From NCBI GenBank assembly GCA_002811645.1, contig PDIP01000089.1:46911-109826 (forward strand): a stretch of 62,916 bases of DNA. The letters run 5' to 3'. This stretch comes from Corallochytrium limacisporum. Taxonomy: Eukaryota; Opisthokonta. The translations under genes and the position numbers were made by a program. The notes beneath the pieces are model-generated. The model was not told where the DNA came from and made no database searches. It saw only the letters and a program-made list of their open reading frames with translations. This document shows, in pieces, positions 19,573 through 30,952 of the stretch. Position 1 is the stretch's first letter. The number at the start of each line of letters is the position of its first letter.

Positions 19573-22500
19573 AACTCAGAGATTGTTGGACTTGAACCCT
19601 CTGGTGGTTCTATATTGGAGTTTGAACTCTACCTTCCCAGAGTTCTGTGACTAGCTCTACTTGACACCTAAGACCAATTTCCGATGCAGCCTTGAATCCA
19701 GGAATGTTCTGCTTGGTCAAAGTGTTTACGAACGAGATATGCTACTTGGGACGAAGATTACTTTGCAACCTATCTATCTCACAGGCTGTTTCAAACCTAC
19801 TCTTACATATCAAACTCTTGATATACCCCCTTCCGATCATGGCTTTGGAGATGTTCAATAACATGACAAAAAAGGTAATGAGATAGTGGTATCAGCGTTC
19901 TGTTTCGTCTCGTGAATGTTTCAGCCGACACCGGCGAAACCAAGCCAATCCAAAAAAGCCATCACAACTGAACACTCCCGTACCCAACTAAATGCAAGCA
20001 CGTCGCGGTCAGAACAGCCCCCCCCCCTCCCCACCACCACCACAACCCCAATACACACTCACCCGGGGGGAGGGGCAATATACTGAAATACACCCCCCTC
20101 CACCCTCCCCTCCTCCAATCCTCCGCAGTCAGACACAATAGCCGTGGTCTCTGTGTGTGTGTGTGTATTCACTACACAAAGGGAACCCACAAACTACGAG
20201 GAGAGCGGAGGGAGAGCCCCCCCGGGGGTGGGGGGGGGTGGACTAACAGACACACATCCGCCACCGCCACCACCGTTCTTTGTGTGTGTGTCTGTGTGTG
20301 TTGTGTGTGTGTCTTTGCTCTCTCTTGCGAGTTGGCCTTTGGGGGGAGGGGGGGGGTGGCTTTGGGTGAGTGCCTTGGTGGCTTGTGTGCGGTTAAAAAA
20401 AAAAGAGGGAAGGAGGAGGAGGTAAAGGAAATCGAGCTCCGTCGGGAAGGGCGGAGGCGAGGAAGGAGTCGATCGCTCCCTTTTTATTATATTTTCTAAT
20501 CCCCAATCCTTGAGCTGGGCCCCAGTCCTCGCTATCGAATGGCAAGAGCTTGCCGTCTTCCGTATCAGTTCTTCCCTGTTCCTGTCCTTAGTGTCTTTAT
20601 CCTTCTGGTTCACGTACGCTTGACATAGTAGTGTCCAACCATCTCCCCCCTGGGGCGGCGGGGGTTGAGGGTGGCGTTTAATTGGCCGGGCCAGTACGCC
20701 ACTGTGTAAACAGATTTCTATTATTAGACAAGGGACCAGTCTGCGGGAAGTTCTGATTCGTATCTCCAGTATGGGATTGCAGGAAACGGAATGCCCGTGC
20801 TGTGTCAGGCGCACTATCGATACGGGCTGACGTACTATTGCGTTTATCGCCCTCGTCTACCTGTTCCTTTGTTCCACCACCGGCTTTTTGATCTCCTCGC
20901 TTGATTTCATTCACCTGCTTGTTCGGTATTGAAACAGTGAGCAAAAATGTTCTATTTCTGCAATCGCAGCCTCAGTCATCTCTGGCCGCGAGGGGTGTGT
21001 GTCTGTGTGTTTTTCGTTTCAAGGGCCAGCAGCAGGGACCGTGTCTCTTGGAAGCGGGGAGCGAAGCATCGCTCTTGCCCCCGGACTCGCGCCCTCTTTT
21101 CCGCAGGGCCTTTCTTTCGGCTCTCTGGTAGCGGGGCCGCTTTACCCCAGAGCACGCAATCGGAAGCTGGGCGGGCTCGTCGCAAAGTGTGAAACGGCCT
21201 CAGAGGGGGGGGGNNNNNNNNNNNNNNNNNNNNNNNNNNNNNNNNNNNNNNNNNNNNNNNNNNNNNNNNNNNNNNNNNNNNNNNNNNNNNNNNNNNNNNN
21301 NNNNNNNNNNNNNNNNNNNNNNNNNNNNNNNNNNNNNNNNNNNNNNNNNNNNNNNNNNNNNNNNNNNNNNNNNNNNNNNNNNNNNNNNNNNNNNNNNNNN
21401 NNNNNNNNNNNNNNNNNNNNNNNNNNNNNNNNNNNNNNNNNNNNNNNNNNNNNNNNNNNNNNNNNNNNNNGAGAGGGGGGGGGAGGTCAAATCCCAATCT
21501 TTGAAATAAACGACTGAGCGGCGCTTGGCGCTTGGGGAAGGAAGGTGAGGCCTTGTTAATTCAATTGATTATACATTATTAGGTTTCAGTTTATATTGAC
21601 GCACATCCCCTTGGTTGGCGAAGAGGAAAGTTGGAGGAGCGGAGGACAGGAGGGGGTTGGTTGCAGTTCGGCGGGCGGTTGTGTTCGTGAGAGCGAGGAG
21701 CAGCCTGCGCGGCCACAGATTGGAAGTTCGCGCTGATGACAAGGAAAACTTTCTCTTCACCCTCCCACCCCAACCCCCTTTAGAGCACGAATAAACTTTG
21801 GCAGTACATTCTCCATATATCCAGGCGATGCCGCCGAGGAGCTGCACAATTTGGCACTGAAAAGACAGAGGGGACCAACCACGAATCCGACACCCATCGC
21901 GCTTTGCTTCAAGAAAAAAAATCTTGTGAGAGCCTCCCCCCGGGGGAGTGGGGGGGAGAGAGATGTAAGAGTAGCCGTTGTTCCATAGCTAAACTGCGGG
22001 CCTTAGTCCGTCGTTTTCTACCACCGTCGCTGTGTACGGTGCTCTTGTGCTTGGTTTCTTTTTCTTTTTTTTTTGGTGTGTGTGTGTGTGGTTGCGCTGT
22101 TGGTCCCCAGCAACCCCCCGCAAAGGACGCAACCGGGACCGGGGGCGTCGGGTCCACACACACACACACACATTCTCTGAGAACCGGAGCAAAGAAGCAA
22201 TTGCCCTTTTGTCTTCCCCACTTTGCCACTTCAGGGCAGAGAGGCCGACCCTAAAAGGTTTTTTCTTTGCCTTTGGGAACCCCCCCCTCTAACTTTTCCT
22301 TCCAACATTTTCTTTTTTTTTTTTGGCTTTGGGTTTTGCAAGCAGAGCCCCCACAGTGCGAGCAGGCCTCGTGTTTTGGTGGACGAAGGGCCCGCACACT
22401 TGCCCTGGTTCGGAACGGGCGCGAAATTGTAGGGGGGGGGTGGGAGTATGTGCCCACCTTTCGTGTGCAGAGCCAGCTAAAAGCCAAGGAGGCAACGGTC

Positions 22501-23102
22501 AAAAAAATTTAACCCGTTGCGTCGCACAATAAAAAAACAGGGAGGGCAAGTGAATCGCTGGGCAAAATCTTTAAAAAAATCTTTCCCAGCAGAGTCCAGC
22601 GACCAACCTGTGCGGATGTGGGTGAGGGGGGGGCCAGGAGAGGTGGCGGGCAGGCAATTTTTCTACTGGGGTCAGGTCCGCACCGTTCGGGTGATGTGTT
22701 GTCGTTCCCGGTTGCGCCCGTGTTGTGCTCGCGGTTGGGTGGCTTGTTCCAGGAAGCGAGAAGACCTAGACTGAGTACCATCCCATGCACACCACATTTA
22801 GCGATGTGTGGTGCGGTTGTTCGGAGTGACAACTAAGGGAGAGCCAGGGTGTGGTCGTTTGTTATGACATCGCGTTGGTTGGTATTTGAAACATGCCTGG
22901 GTTCTCCACATGATGATATAATATTGTGGATTCACTGTAACAGCATTTGTGTGGAATACGAAGTCTGTGGACCGGGGCATTGACGTTTTTGTCAATTATT
23001 AGCGGAGAAAAAACTAAACAGGACGTAGGCACTGCACATTTCTACAATCCTACAACACAGTTAAAGAAGTCCAGGAAGTAATTTCACTACAAATCAGAAA
23101 TC
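19573..23102. other. 3.5 kb divergent intergenic region with assembly gap
   Basis: It separates NCK (-) and MOB1 (+). 20000-22850 is a GC-rich low-complexity island. It holds TG runs near 20153-20167 and 20281-20311, a CA run at 22155-22172, long C and G homopolymers, and an N gap at 21214-21470. The last 250 bases before MOB1 are AT-rich, with TATAATA near 22917. No gene is recognised. Confidence 0.6.
21214..21470. other. Assembly gap (257 N)
   Basis: Unknown bases bounded by a G9 run on the left and GAGAGGGGGGGGG on the right, so the gap probably reflects a G- or GA-rich repeat that could not be sequenced or assembled. The true length may differ. Confidence 0.99.
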
Positions 23103-23750
23103 ATGAGCTTCCTGTTCGGTAACAAGAACTCAAAGACCTTCAAGCCGAAGAAGAACATTCCTGAGGGGAGCCGGCAACACCAGCTGAAGAAATATGCTGA
23201 GGCCACGCTTGGTTCTGGAAATCTGCGCTTGGCCGTGAAACTGCCTGAGGGTGAAGACGTAAACGAATGGGTTGCCGTCAACACTGTGGACTTCTTCAAC
23301 CAGATCAATATGCTTTACGGAACCATTACGGAATTCTGCACGCCTGAGGATTGCCCTATTATGTCTGCGGGACCTAAGTATGAATACCACTGGGCAGATG
23401 GTACCACAGTGAAGAAGCCAATCAAGTGCTCCGCACCGGAATACATCGATTTTCTCATGACTTGGGTGCAGCAGCAGCTCGACGATGAAGATATTTTCCC
23501 GTCCAAGATCGGCGTACCGTTCCCGAAGAACTTCCTGTCGATTGCAAAGAACATTCTCAAGCGGCTGTTTCGCGTCTACGCACATGTTTACCACAGCCAT
23601 TTCTCAAAGATTGTAAGCTTGGGCGAAGAGGCACATCTTAACACGAGTTTCAAGCATTTTATCTTCTTCGTGCAGGAGTTCAACCTGATTGAGAAGAAGG
23701 AGCTGGCCCCACTGCAGGAGCTCATTGACCAGCTCATGGCTAAGGAGTGA
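23103..23750 (+). CDS. MOB1: MOB1 kinase activator, 215 aa
   Basis: Co-activator of NDR/LATS kinases in the Hippo and mitotic-exit pathways. The whole protein matches MOB1, from MSFLFGNKNSKTFKPKKNIP to ELIDQL near the end, and has the same length class (human 216). The zinc ligands C79, C84 (FCTPEDCP), H161 and H166 (HVYHSHF) fall at the human positions. The frame is intronless, which is unusual compared with animals. ATG at 23103 follows an AT-rich leader. Confidence 0.96.
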   Translation: MSFLFGNKNSKTFKPKKNIPEGSRQHQLKKYAEATLGSGNLRLAVKLPEGEDVNEWVAVNTVDFFNQINMLYGTITEFCTPEDCPIMSAGPKYEYHWADGTTVKKPIKCSAPEYIDFLMTWVQQQLDDEDIFPSKIGVPFPKNFLSIAKNILKRLFRVYAHVYHSHFSKIVSLGEEAHLNTSFKHFIFFVQEFNLIEKKELAPLQELIDQLMAKE

Positions 23751-24817
23751 AATGGTCAGGATCATTATTGAAGGGCAAAGTTCGTTGAAGGGCAGGCCAC
23801 ATCAGCCCGTAACAAACATTTTTGAGGTTTGTAATCGCATATCATGTTTGACAACAGCAAGATCACATCTATCATTAAAAGAACATGTAAAAAGCCAGAA
23901 TCAAATCCGGGGTTGTGCTCGACCCAGCGGGACACAGGCAAAAGCAATATCGGTGGCATGGTGGAGGATGCGCAGTATGATCGCGTATCCGTATCACCCC
24001 ACATGTATTATCTATTGTATCAAACAAGTAATCAGAGCGCGTCATTTCGACGTGTTTCCTAACTCGATACAATCACGCATGAATCAATCACAAGTATCAT
24101 AGCCTCAGAGCCAGCCAAATCCTCGTTTTATTTGCAAAGGCATGTGGAGCCGATCATGGCCCAAAGGAACGACCTGGCACTTCCGGAAAGTGAGCGGACC
24201 ATCATGGACATGGCGACCTCTGTTGGAGGCTAGTGATCTCTCGCTGGCCGCCCACCCCATCCCAACCCAACCCCCCTTGCACAACATTATATACACACGG
24301 GGACAGGAGCCCCTGTTTTTTTTTTTTTGCCACCGAACCCCCACGCCCGCTGATTGGCCACAGCGCTCTCAGCCAATCAGCAGCGTGCAAAAAGAGACTC
24401 CCGGTTTCCCCCCAACTCCCCCCCCCCCCCAAGATAGTGATCCGCTTAATGAATACCGAGGGATCCCACCACCACCAGCACGCAAACCCACTCCGGACCC
24501 TTTTGATAGGGACGACCCGGTATCTGCTGACCGCACGCCAAGCAAAACCGTATCATTGAACCGTTGGCGCCTTTAGTGCGATTGGCTAATAAAGTCTACT
24601 ACACTGGTACGATCTGAGGGCGATTTTTCTTCACTCGCGTGGGGTTGGTGGTGGGGAGAAGAGGGGTGGACGAGCCAGGGGCAGCTAGGTCTGTGAACTC
24701 CCCTCATCTATTCGTCGGTCTGGGACGTCGGCGTGACCTCGGGACACCAGATACAGGACAGTGCTGGTGACGGTCACGTTGTTGTCGATCTACACAGACC
24801 TTGGCGATATTTCTGGA
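23751..24817. other. Intergenic region with CCAAT boxes
   Basis: Spacer between MOB1 and the 3' end of the THOC6-like gene. A GC-rich stretch at 24230-24600 has a T12 run, a C14 run near 24417-24430, and CCAAT elements at 24353-24357 (reverse), 24373-24377 and 24581-24585 (reverse). No gene recognised. Confidence 0.5.
24353..24377. promoter_or_regulatory. Facing pair of CCAAT boxes
   Basis: GATTGGCCA at 24352-24360 and AGCCAATCAG at 24371-24380 form an inverted pair typical of NF-Y sites. Which transcript they would serve is not clear, as no coding gene starts nearby. Confidence 0.35.
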
Positions 24818-26431
24818 TCACAGGAGCCGAACTGCTTCTGTGCTGCTGTTGCTGTTGGCTGTTGTTTCCGCCGGGATGTTGTCCAGTGAGGTCTTGCTCT
24901 TCTTCCGAACCAAGCTACCAGGCCGCGGGTCACCGTCGGGATCCACGTCACTGCGCAATATGTGCGTCTCCGTACCCGGAGCAAACGGCAGCGCAGTGCT
25001 TTCAAGTCCCCCAGCGGTGATCAGCAAAATTTCTGATCGCTGACCACCAATAGCAAACAATCCTAGGCTCTTACCGGTCTCAGGGTTGCGCAGAGCAAGC
25101 ATGCCGCCGGTCGCGACGCCAAGATCCGGTAGAGGACATGCGCCGAGCGCCTGCGCAGGCGCAGGAGTGTGACGGAACCTACAGAATCGTCCCTCGGAGG
25201 TCAAAACAAAAACCGACGCACCATCAACCACAGCACTGCGGGGCCCCCCGGCGATCGACTCCTCCTCTGTGGGCATGGCGGAAGCATGGGAAGATGATGG
25301 TGTCTCAAAAGCCATGGCCACCGCGCCCGCGCAGGAGTCATGGAAAGAGTGCCCCTGGGCCCGTCCGGCACTAATCGCGGCCAGATCCAGGGCAACGAGG
25401 GGCATTGTTCCACCGGCGAGGACATAGCGGCCGTCCTCAGTAACCGATAGGCAATCGATGGCGGGTACTGAGTCCCTGGGCTGCTGCTGCAGATTCGCTA
25501 TCATCTTTCGAGCAGTGGTGCGAACATGCTCGAACAAGGTTCTGATGCTCGGATAGAGCAGAGCGTGAGCATGGTCCTGCCACGGTGCCACGGACAGCAA
25601 AAGATTACCGTTGCCACCGTCCCAGAGGCGAATCCGACCGTCAGTGCCCGACGCAGACAGCAAATGGCCAGTGTGTTCGGCACCTTGCGTCGGTTTCAGT
25701 GCGGCTAAGGCGGTGACATTGCCTCCAGGTCCGACCCCCGAGGAATGAAGCTCGTTCGGAACGCTCGCCCAGGATGGATTCATCGACGATTGCCGGAGAT
25801 CGATGCTGGCAATGTCTGGAGAAGGGGAGGACACGGACGGCTGTCTGTCCTTATGCATTAGCCCGACAAAAACCTGCGTCGCCCGCCGTGGACTGATCTC
25901 GAGGCAAACAGCCAGTCCCACCGTCGATTGTGGTAGCAAGTCCACGACTCTGTACGCCTGAACAGACGCAGAGTTCACAGCTTCCGGACTGAAGAGGACG
26001 ACGACCAGCGTCTCCCAGCGCCAGGCCCGGAGCTGGCCTTTGCTTAAGGTTACCAGGACCCCGCCCGTGAACTTGAGATCAGCAATCGGCCCCATATGGG
26101 CGCGAAAGTGTAGGCGCGGCTGAACAAGAGTCGCCGGATCCGCAGCTGGCGTCGCACGTGAAGTGCCAATGTCGCGATTCCCACCTCGGCGCAGGGCAAG
26201 CAGATCCCAGGCGCTAATGTGCCCGTCAGCGCCTCCGGCGACCAGATACCGACCGTCCGGGCTCAGATCCATAGCAGTAATGAAGCCACCTGCAGGCAGC
26301 AGGCCACTGCAAAGACTGGAGTCACTGCTGCTGCTTAGGTGTCGGAGCCGCGCTTCTTCTTCTGCCGCTCTGATCTCTGGGCCGGTGGCGACATAGTTTG
26401 AGTGGGTTGCAATGGTTTCCGTGGGTATCAT
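24818..26431 (-). CDS. WD40 protein, THOC6-like, 537 aa
   Basis: Probably subunit 6 of the THO/TREX complex, which packages nascent mRNA for export. WD-type blades are visible: AMDLSPDGRYLVAGGADGHI with SAWDL (about residues 55-80), then FRAHMGPIADLKF and GQLRAWRW, then LLSASGTDGRIRLWDGGNG, then CLSVTEDGRYVLAGG. The pattern of a first blade with SPxGxxLAxG, a second with QAHxGPV and GxxxAWxW, and a later LSGxxDGxxRLWD matches the order in animal THOC6. It is longer than human THOC6 (341), because of Ser/Pro-rich loops and a disordered tail. The ATG at 26431 (MIPTETIATHSNYV) is taken as start. Other WD40 families are not excluded. Confidence 0.6.
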   Translation of the reverse strand: MIPTETIATHSNYVATGPEIRAAEEEARLRHLSSSSDSSLCSGLLPAGGFITAMDLSPDGRYLVAGGADGHISAWDLLALRRGGNRDIGTSRATPAADPATLVQPRLHFRAHMGPIADLKFTGGVLVTLSKGQLRAWRWETLVVVLFSPEAVNSASVQAYRVVDLLPQSTVGLAVCLEISPRRATQVFVGLMHKDRQPSVSSPSPDIASIDLRQSSMNPSWASVPNELHSSGVGPGGNVTALAALKPTQGAEHTGHLLSASGTDGRIRLWDGGNGNLLLSVAPWQDHAHALLYPSIRTLFEHVRTTARKMIANLQQQPRDSVPAIDCLSVTEDGRYVLAGGTMPLVALDLAAISAGRAQGHSFHDSCAGAVAMAFETPSSSHASAMPTEEESIAGGPRSAVVDGASVFVLTSEGRFCRFRHTPAPAQALGACPLPDLGVATGGMLALRNPETGKSLGLFAIGGQRSEILLITAGGLESTALPFAPGTETHILRSDVDPDGDPRPGSLVRKKSKTSLDNIPAETTANSNSSTEAVRLL

Positions 26432-27226
26432 CCTGATCTTTCGTTGTCTTGACCAACTTCCCGGTCTATGCACGATACAATTGGAAGGAATTAGAGTTGT
26501 CTACGGCTTGAACAAACCCTTCAGCTACCTTCCATCATTGTTGTTGCAATATCGCTCAAGGATACATGTATCAGTGACTGGTGTCTTATCCGGTTGTGCA
26601 TCGATCCCTCTCAGACCTGTCCTTGCTACTGCTACTATTGTGGCTTCTCCCTTGAAATAGACGTTCTCAGTATCTCATATAGATTTCATAAACCTAGCCA
26701 ACGACCACCAGGGTCTGCGTTGCTTCTCTCTCGTGAATCTTCTACCTTACGTTTTGGTGAACACGTCGCACGGGCTCTCTCCATGCCGAAGTGGTCCGGC
26801 CGTGCTTGTCCTCTGGGCCCCGGGATCTGTTCCTACGCACGGCGCCGAAAGTACACACAAGCCACCACCGCCACCACTGTCGTCTTCACCAGCAAGCAGC
26901 CCCCACCTCTGTTTTTGCCAGTGGTGGCCCCGCCCCTCCCGGTCGCTTCCTTTAAAGTTTCCTTTTGGCGCCCGTCCGGATTGCGTGTGGGCAACACCTT
27001 GGAGTCAGTAGGAATCAATGGTTGCGGTGGGTGAAAAGGAAATTGTGTTCATGAGAATGATGGTAGTGTGACAGGTTAAAACAGTCTTTAATTGGAATGA
27101 TGCGGAGGAGGATGGCCGTTAACGGAACAAAACAAAGGATCCGTAGACATGGATAAGGGAACATCGTGCATACAAACGACGATATAGTAAAAGTGAGGAT
27201 CAAGTCAAGGAACGTGTCGAGGTACA
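26432..27226. other. Intergenic region
   Basis: The promoter side of the THOC6-like gene and 3' side of the HECT gene. It has a pyrimidine-rich patch near 26600-26760 and a GC-rich patch at 26780-26990. No gene recognised. Confidence 0.5.
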
Positions 27227-30200
27227 TCACTCAATGCCAAAGCCGCACGTCTCCTCGACCGCAGTGGTCACCTTTTCAAGCAAAGTCTGGTAGTTCTGGT
27301 ACGGTGGCAGATCGATGCGATTGAAACATGTGTGGGACTTGGGTAGTGCCTGCGGACTCAGGGTCCTTACCTTCTCTATCATGAACTTCTTCGGCCCGTT
27401 GGATCCTTGCAAATCACGGAATCCACTGACAGGAATGCGTGAAGTTCCCGTGACAAACTGCACAAAACGCACCTTGCGCTCAACATCGTATGTGTTGACT
27501 GCCTTCCAGAACCACTTGATGACCATATCATTCTCGCTGCAATTCTTGTACTCTGTGTTCTTGCGCAGGTCATCCAGGTCAATGTCCCCGAGACCGCAAA
27601 TTACGAGCTCGAGTTCCTGTTCGTCAAAGAGACGGAGCAGCTGCAGCGGTACCATCTCGTATATGCCATTTAGAAAGGCCTCCAATTGATGATCAATGCC
27701 ACGCAGGAAGTGCCATTCAACAATCTTGTCGACGTACTCCTGCTTGTTGGCGTTGGTCACTGCAACATTGGTACCATTTTCCTTGAGTTCGTGGTGTCGC
27801 TGATCGCCGTAGACTTCATAGTCGACGCTGAAAGTCAGGCCCAAGTCAGCCTCGTCAACGTCGTTGTCAAGGATCCAGAGAAGATTATTGTAGTAGTCTG
27901 GATCAACAGCCTCGAGGTCCTCCAGCACGATTGGTTTGCCCAGGATCTTCTTGTAAATGGGCTGGATGAAGCCAGCATCGACGTAGTGTCCATGGTATAT
28001 GGCCATGCCAATAACACGTCCAATGAATTGGAAGTAGCTCAGGTGGTCTGGATTAATGTCGGACGCCGGATTGATCTGAAGGAGGTAATCGCCTTCTTGG
28101 GCGTAGATGAACAGGCCGTAGGCCGGGTTGAACATTTCCTTAGACAGTGCAAAGAACCATTCACGGGCCACACCACCGTAGTCAAGAGCATCTTCCTGTG
28201 TGAAGGAGATCTTCAACTTGGCCTTGGCCCGTTCTGGCTTCATGCACATGATCTGAGCGTAGCTCTCCTCAAAGATAGTGTCGCGGGTGACGATGATTTC
28301 GCAGGCACCGTGCAAAGGACGGAAAAGTCCACGGAGATAGCTAAGCTTGCGCTTCAGATCCCGACGGTAGCGCGGCAGGCTCATATCCTCTTGGCTCAGG
28401 GACACGCGCGGGTCCTCAAACTGCGTCGTGCGAGTGTTGTGATCAACAAAGTAGGGCCTTCCTTTCGCAGTATAGCGCTGCTCCCAGCCAGGGGGTAAGC
28501 CGACTGTGGAGCTCAGTGCAGTGCCATCAATGCGCTGCAGAGTTATTCGTGGATCATACCAGGTTGAATTCCGTGTGGCGTGGTTGATGAAATAAATCTG
28601 ACCCGCTGGCGTGAGCATGAGCTCCCAGTCGTCCGGCAATGGTCCAAGTCCTCCGCTGTTGGTCGCCGTGCCGGAAGACTGCCCTCCACTGCTGCCACCG
28701 CTGGTACCACCGCTACCGCTGCCGCCATGGGCGGTGGTCGGTGCCGTACCACCTGCCGCCGGTGCCCGTGCAACGGCCGTCATTGACCGACCGACACGGT
28801 CAGCAATACCGACACGGCTGTCTGTCTCCCGGCGCGCCAGTCGCTCCTCGCTCACCGCTGCACTCGGCGGCTCGTCATCTGCGGGCATGAGGTCGCCATC
28901 CACAAGCATATTACGACTACGGAAGTTCATGCGCTGGCTCTGGATACTCTCACGGCGGGCATTGCTACTGCTAGTACTAGCACGGCGTCGACCATTGCGT
29001 GTGCTATCCGTGAAATCGGCACCACTGCCAACGCTGCCGCGATTCAGACTGACTCTTGCGGTGGCGGAGGATATAGTGTTCATTGCAGCGGTGTGGTTAC
29101 CCACAGGGGTCGTTCGGGCGGCAGTGCCTGCCATTTGACTGCGATCAGTGGTTGATCGCCCGCCAGCACCACCAGTGCCTCCATGAAAGGCCGGCTGAGT
29201 CGGTCTCTCCCATTGCGTCGAGCGAGCCGCGTGATTGCAATAGTATACGCGTCCGTTGGCAGCCACACGGGCCTCCCAGCCCGCCGGCAGCTCAATATTC
29301 AACTGCCTCAAGTCAACGCGGGTGGAATCACCGTCCGTTGGGTGCGCGTAGCGAACCTCCCCGCTCCTTTCTCCTGTGGTCTCAGCCGTTAGCTCGTCGT
29401 TTTCGGCCGACCGTCGGTACGATTGGCGGCGAGAAGAGGAATGGCTGCTGCTGTGCGGCAGCGATCCTTCGACACTGTGGCGTTGCTGCGCGGCTGCAGC
29501 GCGGGGGTTGAAGAAAGCACCTTGGCCGTCCGGCATGGGCACTACTCTCTCAGCTGCGGAATTACTACCAGTGATACTCCCGCGCTGCTGTGCAGAAATC
29601 TGTGTGTCTGAGGCGCTCGCGCTGTGCCGCCTCCTTGATCCACGTGACTCGCGCACAATTAGCGGACTGCCAGGCATGTAGCTTACCGCGATCTTCAGCG
29701 AGCCCGCAGTTCCACGACTGCCACCACTGCTTCCGTTCTGACGAGTGCCCGCGGCTGAGGTTGACGAGGCTGACTGCGCCGCGTTATGGTGAGATCCGCT
29801 GACGTGGCGCCATGGACCGGACGCGCTGCTGCTGCCATCGGACCAGGATGTGCGCGGGGCATTGTTAGACATGTTTGGCGATTGACTGGCGAGTGGCGGA
29901 GTGCCGTCGTTGGAAAGATTGCTTGACCCGCGTCGAATGCCACCTGTGCCCCGTGCACGGTGCATAGCGCCTTCGGCAGGCATGCTGCGACTGACCTCCG
30001 CGCTTCCTTGCCCGGTTCCACCTGGTGTGCCCGAAGTCGACGTCGAATTCACTGAATTAACAGAGTTCGAATTGCTCCTGGTGATACGTGGCTCAGGTAC
30101 AACGACGTCCATGGGTCCTGCCTCTGACATGGTCTGTTCTTCTGGTGCGTTCAACGGACAAACGACAATTTGCCTTTGCGTTGTGTTTGATGGTACTGGC

Positions 30201-30952
30201 AAATGGCCTAGGCTGATCCGTTTGCGGCCAATGACCTCGGAGTCGACCGGGTACTGCTGAGCCCGTTGTTGGGTCTCGGGTGCAGAGGTACGCGAGCGGC
30301 GATTCTGCTCACTACTAGCGTTGGCGCCGTGATTCCGCGTATGGTAGACAGTGACGAGGAGGGCCCCGCCCTGCGGCACTTCAACATTGAAAGTCTGGTC
30401 AAATTTTGGTGTGCAGGTCCCCTGCATGACTTTGGTACGGAATACTTGGTTCGGTTGACCCGCGACCTGGACTTCAACATAAGGTGAGGGACTTATCTTG
30501 CGAAAGAGACCGCGCTTAGGCAGATCATAGGCTGCAACAATGGTCAGGCGCAGCTTTACCTTGCCCGGTACTTCTGCTCCCTCTGGTCTCCGCTGCTGGT
30601 TAAAGATAACTGCGCCCGCATTGTCTACACTCGACGTTGACCGCGAAAGCATCAGACTGTGAGTCAGCTCCGGCGATTCGATGGGTCGCGTGCTGATTTC
30701 CACGGATTCTTGCGGCCGTACAATGGCCTGTGCTGCACTTGTAGGTGGTGGCAGCGGCGCTGCTGGTGCCGTGGCCCGTTGATTGCTACGATTGGCACTG
30801 CTACGAGTCCTATTACTACCGCCATTGTTGGCCGCGGACGACCGAGAGTCCGACCGACTGCCCAAGCGTCTCATCGATCCAAGCACGGATCGAACAGATC
30901 CAGATCTACGTGCCCTATTCCCGCTAGAGGACACGGCCGGCGTTGATGCCAT
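27227..30952 (-). CDS. NEDD4-family HECT ubiquitin ligase, SMURF-like, 1241 aa
   Basis: E3 ubiquitin ligase. A C2 lipid-binding domain lies at about 131-268 ([18 protein letters not shown]). Three WW domains follow: about 553-586 ([17 protein letters not shown]), 770-803 ([17 protein letters not shown]) and 818-850 ([17 protein letters not shown]). The HECT domain fills about 890-1241 with the catalytic Cys in [14 protein letters not shown] (C1209). The end [11 protein letters not shown] is closest to the EETCGFAVE end of SMURF1/2, which is why I favour SMURF over NEDD4 or ITCH. The protein is far longer than human SMURFs (about 750), because of a disordered Ser-rich N-terminus and a 280-residue Ser/Arg/Gly-rich linker between C2 and WW1. 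In animals SMURF degrades RhoA and receptor-SMADs. ATG at 30952. Confidence 0.85.
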   Translation of the reverse strand: MASTPAVSSSGNRARRSGSVRSVLGSMRRLGSRSDSRSSAANNGGSNRTRSSANRSNQRATAPAAPLPPPTSAAQAIVRPQESVEISTRPIESPELTHSLMLSRSTSSVDNAGAVIFNQQRRPEGAEVPGKVKLRLTIVAAYDLPKRGLFRKISPSPYVEVQVAGQPNQVFRTKVMQGTCTPKFDQTFNVEVPQGGALLVTVYHTRNHGANASSEQNRRSRTSAPETQQRAQQYPVDSEVIGRKRISLGHLPVPSNTTQRQIVVCPLNAPEEQTMSEAGPMDVVVPEPRITRSNSNSVNSVNSTSTSGTPGGTGQGSAEVSRSMPAEGAMHRARGTGGIRRGSSNLSNDGTPPLASQSPNMSNNAPRTSWSDGSSSASGPWRHVSGSHHNAAQSASSTSAAGTRQNGSSGGSRGTAGSLKIAVSYMPGSPLIVRESRGSRRRHSASASDTQISAQQRGSITGSNSAAERVVPMPDGQGAFFNPRAAAAQQRHSVEGSLPHSSSHSSSRRQSYRRSAENDELTAETTGERSGEVRYAHPTDGDSTRVDLRQLNIELPAGWEARVAANGRVYYCNHAARSTQWERPTQPAFHGGTGGAGGRSTTDRSQMAGTAARTTPVGNHTAAMNTISSATARVSLNRGSVGSGADFTDSTRNGRRRASTSSSNARRESIQSQRMNFRSRNMLVDGDLMPADDEPPSAAVSEERLARRETDSRVGIADRVGRSMTAVARAPAAGGTAPTTAHGGSGSGGTSGGSSGGQSSGTATNSGGLGPLPDDWELMLTPAGQIYFINHATRNSTWYDPRITLQRIDGTALSSTVGLPPGWEQRYTAKGRPYFVDHNTRTTQFEDPRVSLSQEDMSLPRYRRDLKRKLSYLRGLFRPLHGACEIIVTRDTIFEESYAQIMCMKPERAKAKLKISFTQEDALDYGGVAREWFFALSKEMFNPAYGLFIYAQEGDYLLQINPASDINPDHLSYFQFIGRVIGMAIYHGHYVDAGFIQPIYKKILGKPIVLEDLEAVDPDYYNNLLWILDNDVDEADLGLTFSVDYEVYGDQRHHELKENGTNVAVTNANKQEYVDKIVEWHFLRGIDHQLEAFLNGIYEMVPLQLLRLFDEQELELVICGLGDIDLDDLRKNTEYKNCSENDMVIKWFWKAVNTYDVERKVRFVQFVTGTSRIPVSGFRDLQGSNGPKKFMIEKVRTLSPQALPKSHTCFNRIDLPPYQNYQTLLEKVTTAVEETCGFGIE

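Noticed and set aside
19573-19600. GGTTCAAGTCC on the minus strand, like a tRNA B box
   Set aside because: Only two T-stem base pairs form and no D-arm or acceptor lies at the right distance; it is in the NCK leader.
20194-20814. Minus-strand frame of 206 residues
   Set aside because: Composed of Gly/Pro/Ser and CA/TG repeat translations; no conserved motif.
27686-28498. 270-residue frame antisense to the HECT domain
   Set aside because: Shadow of the HECT coding sequence.
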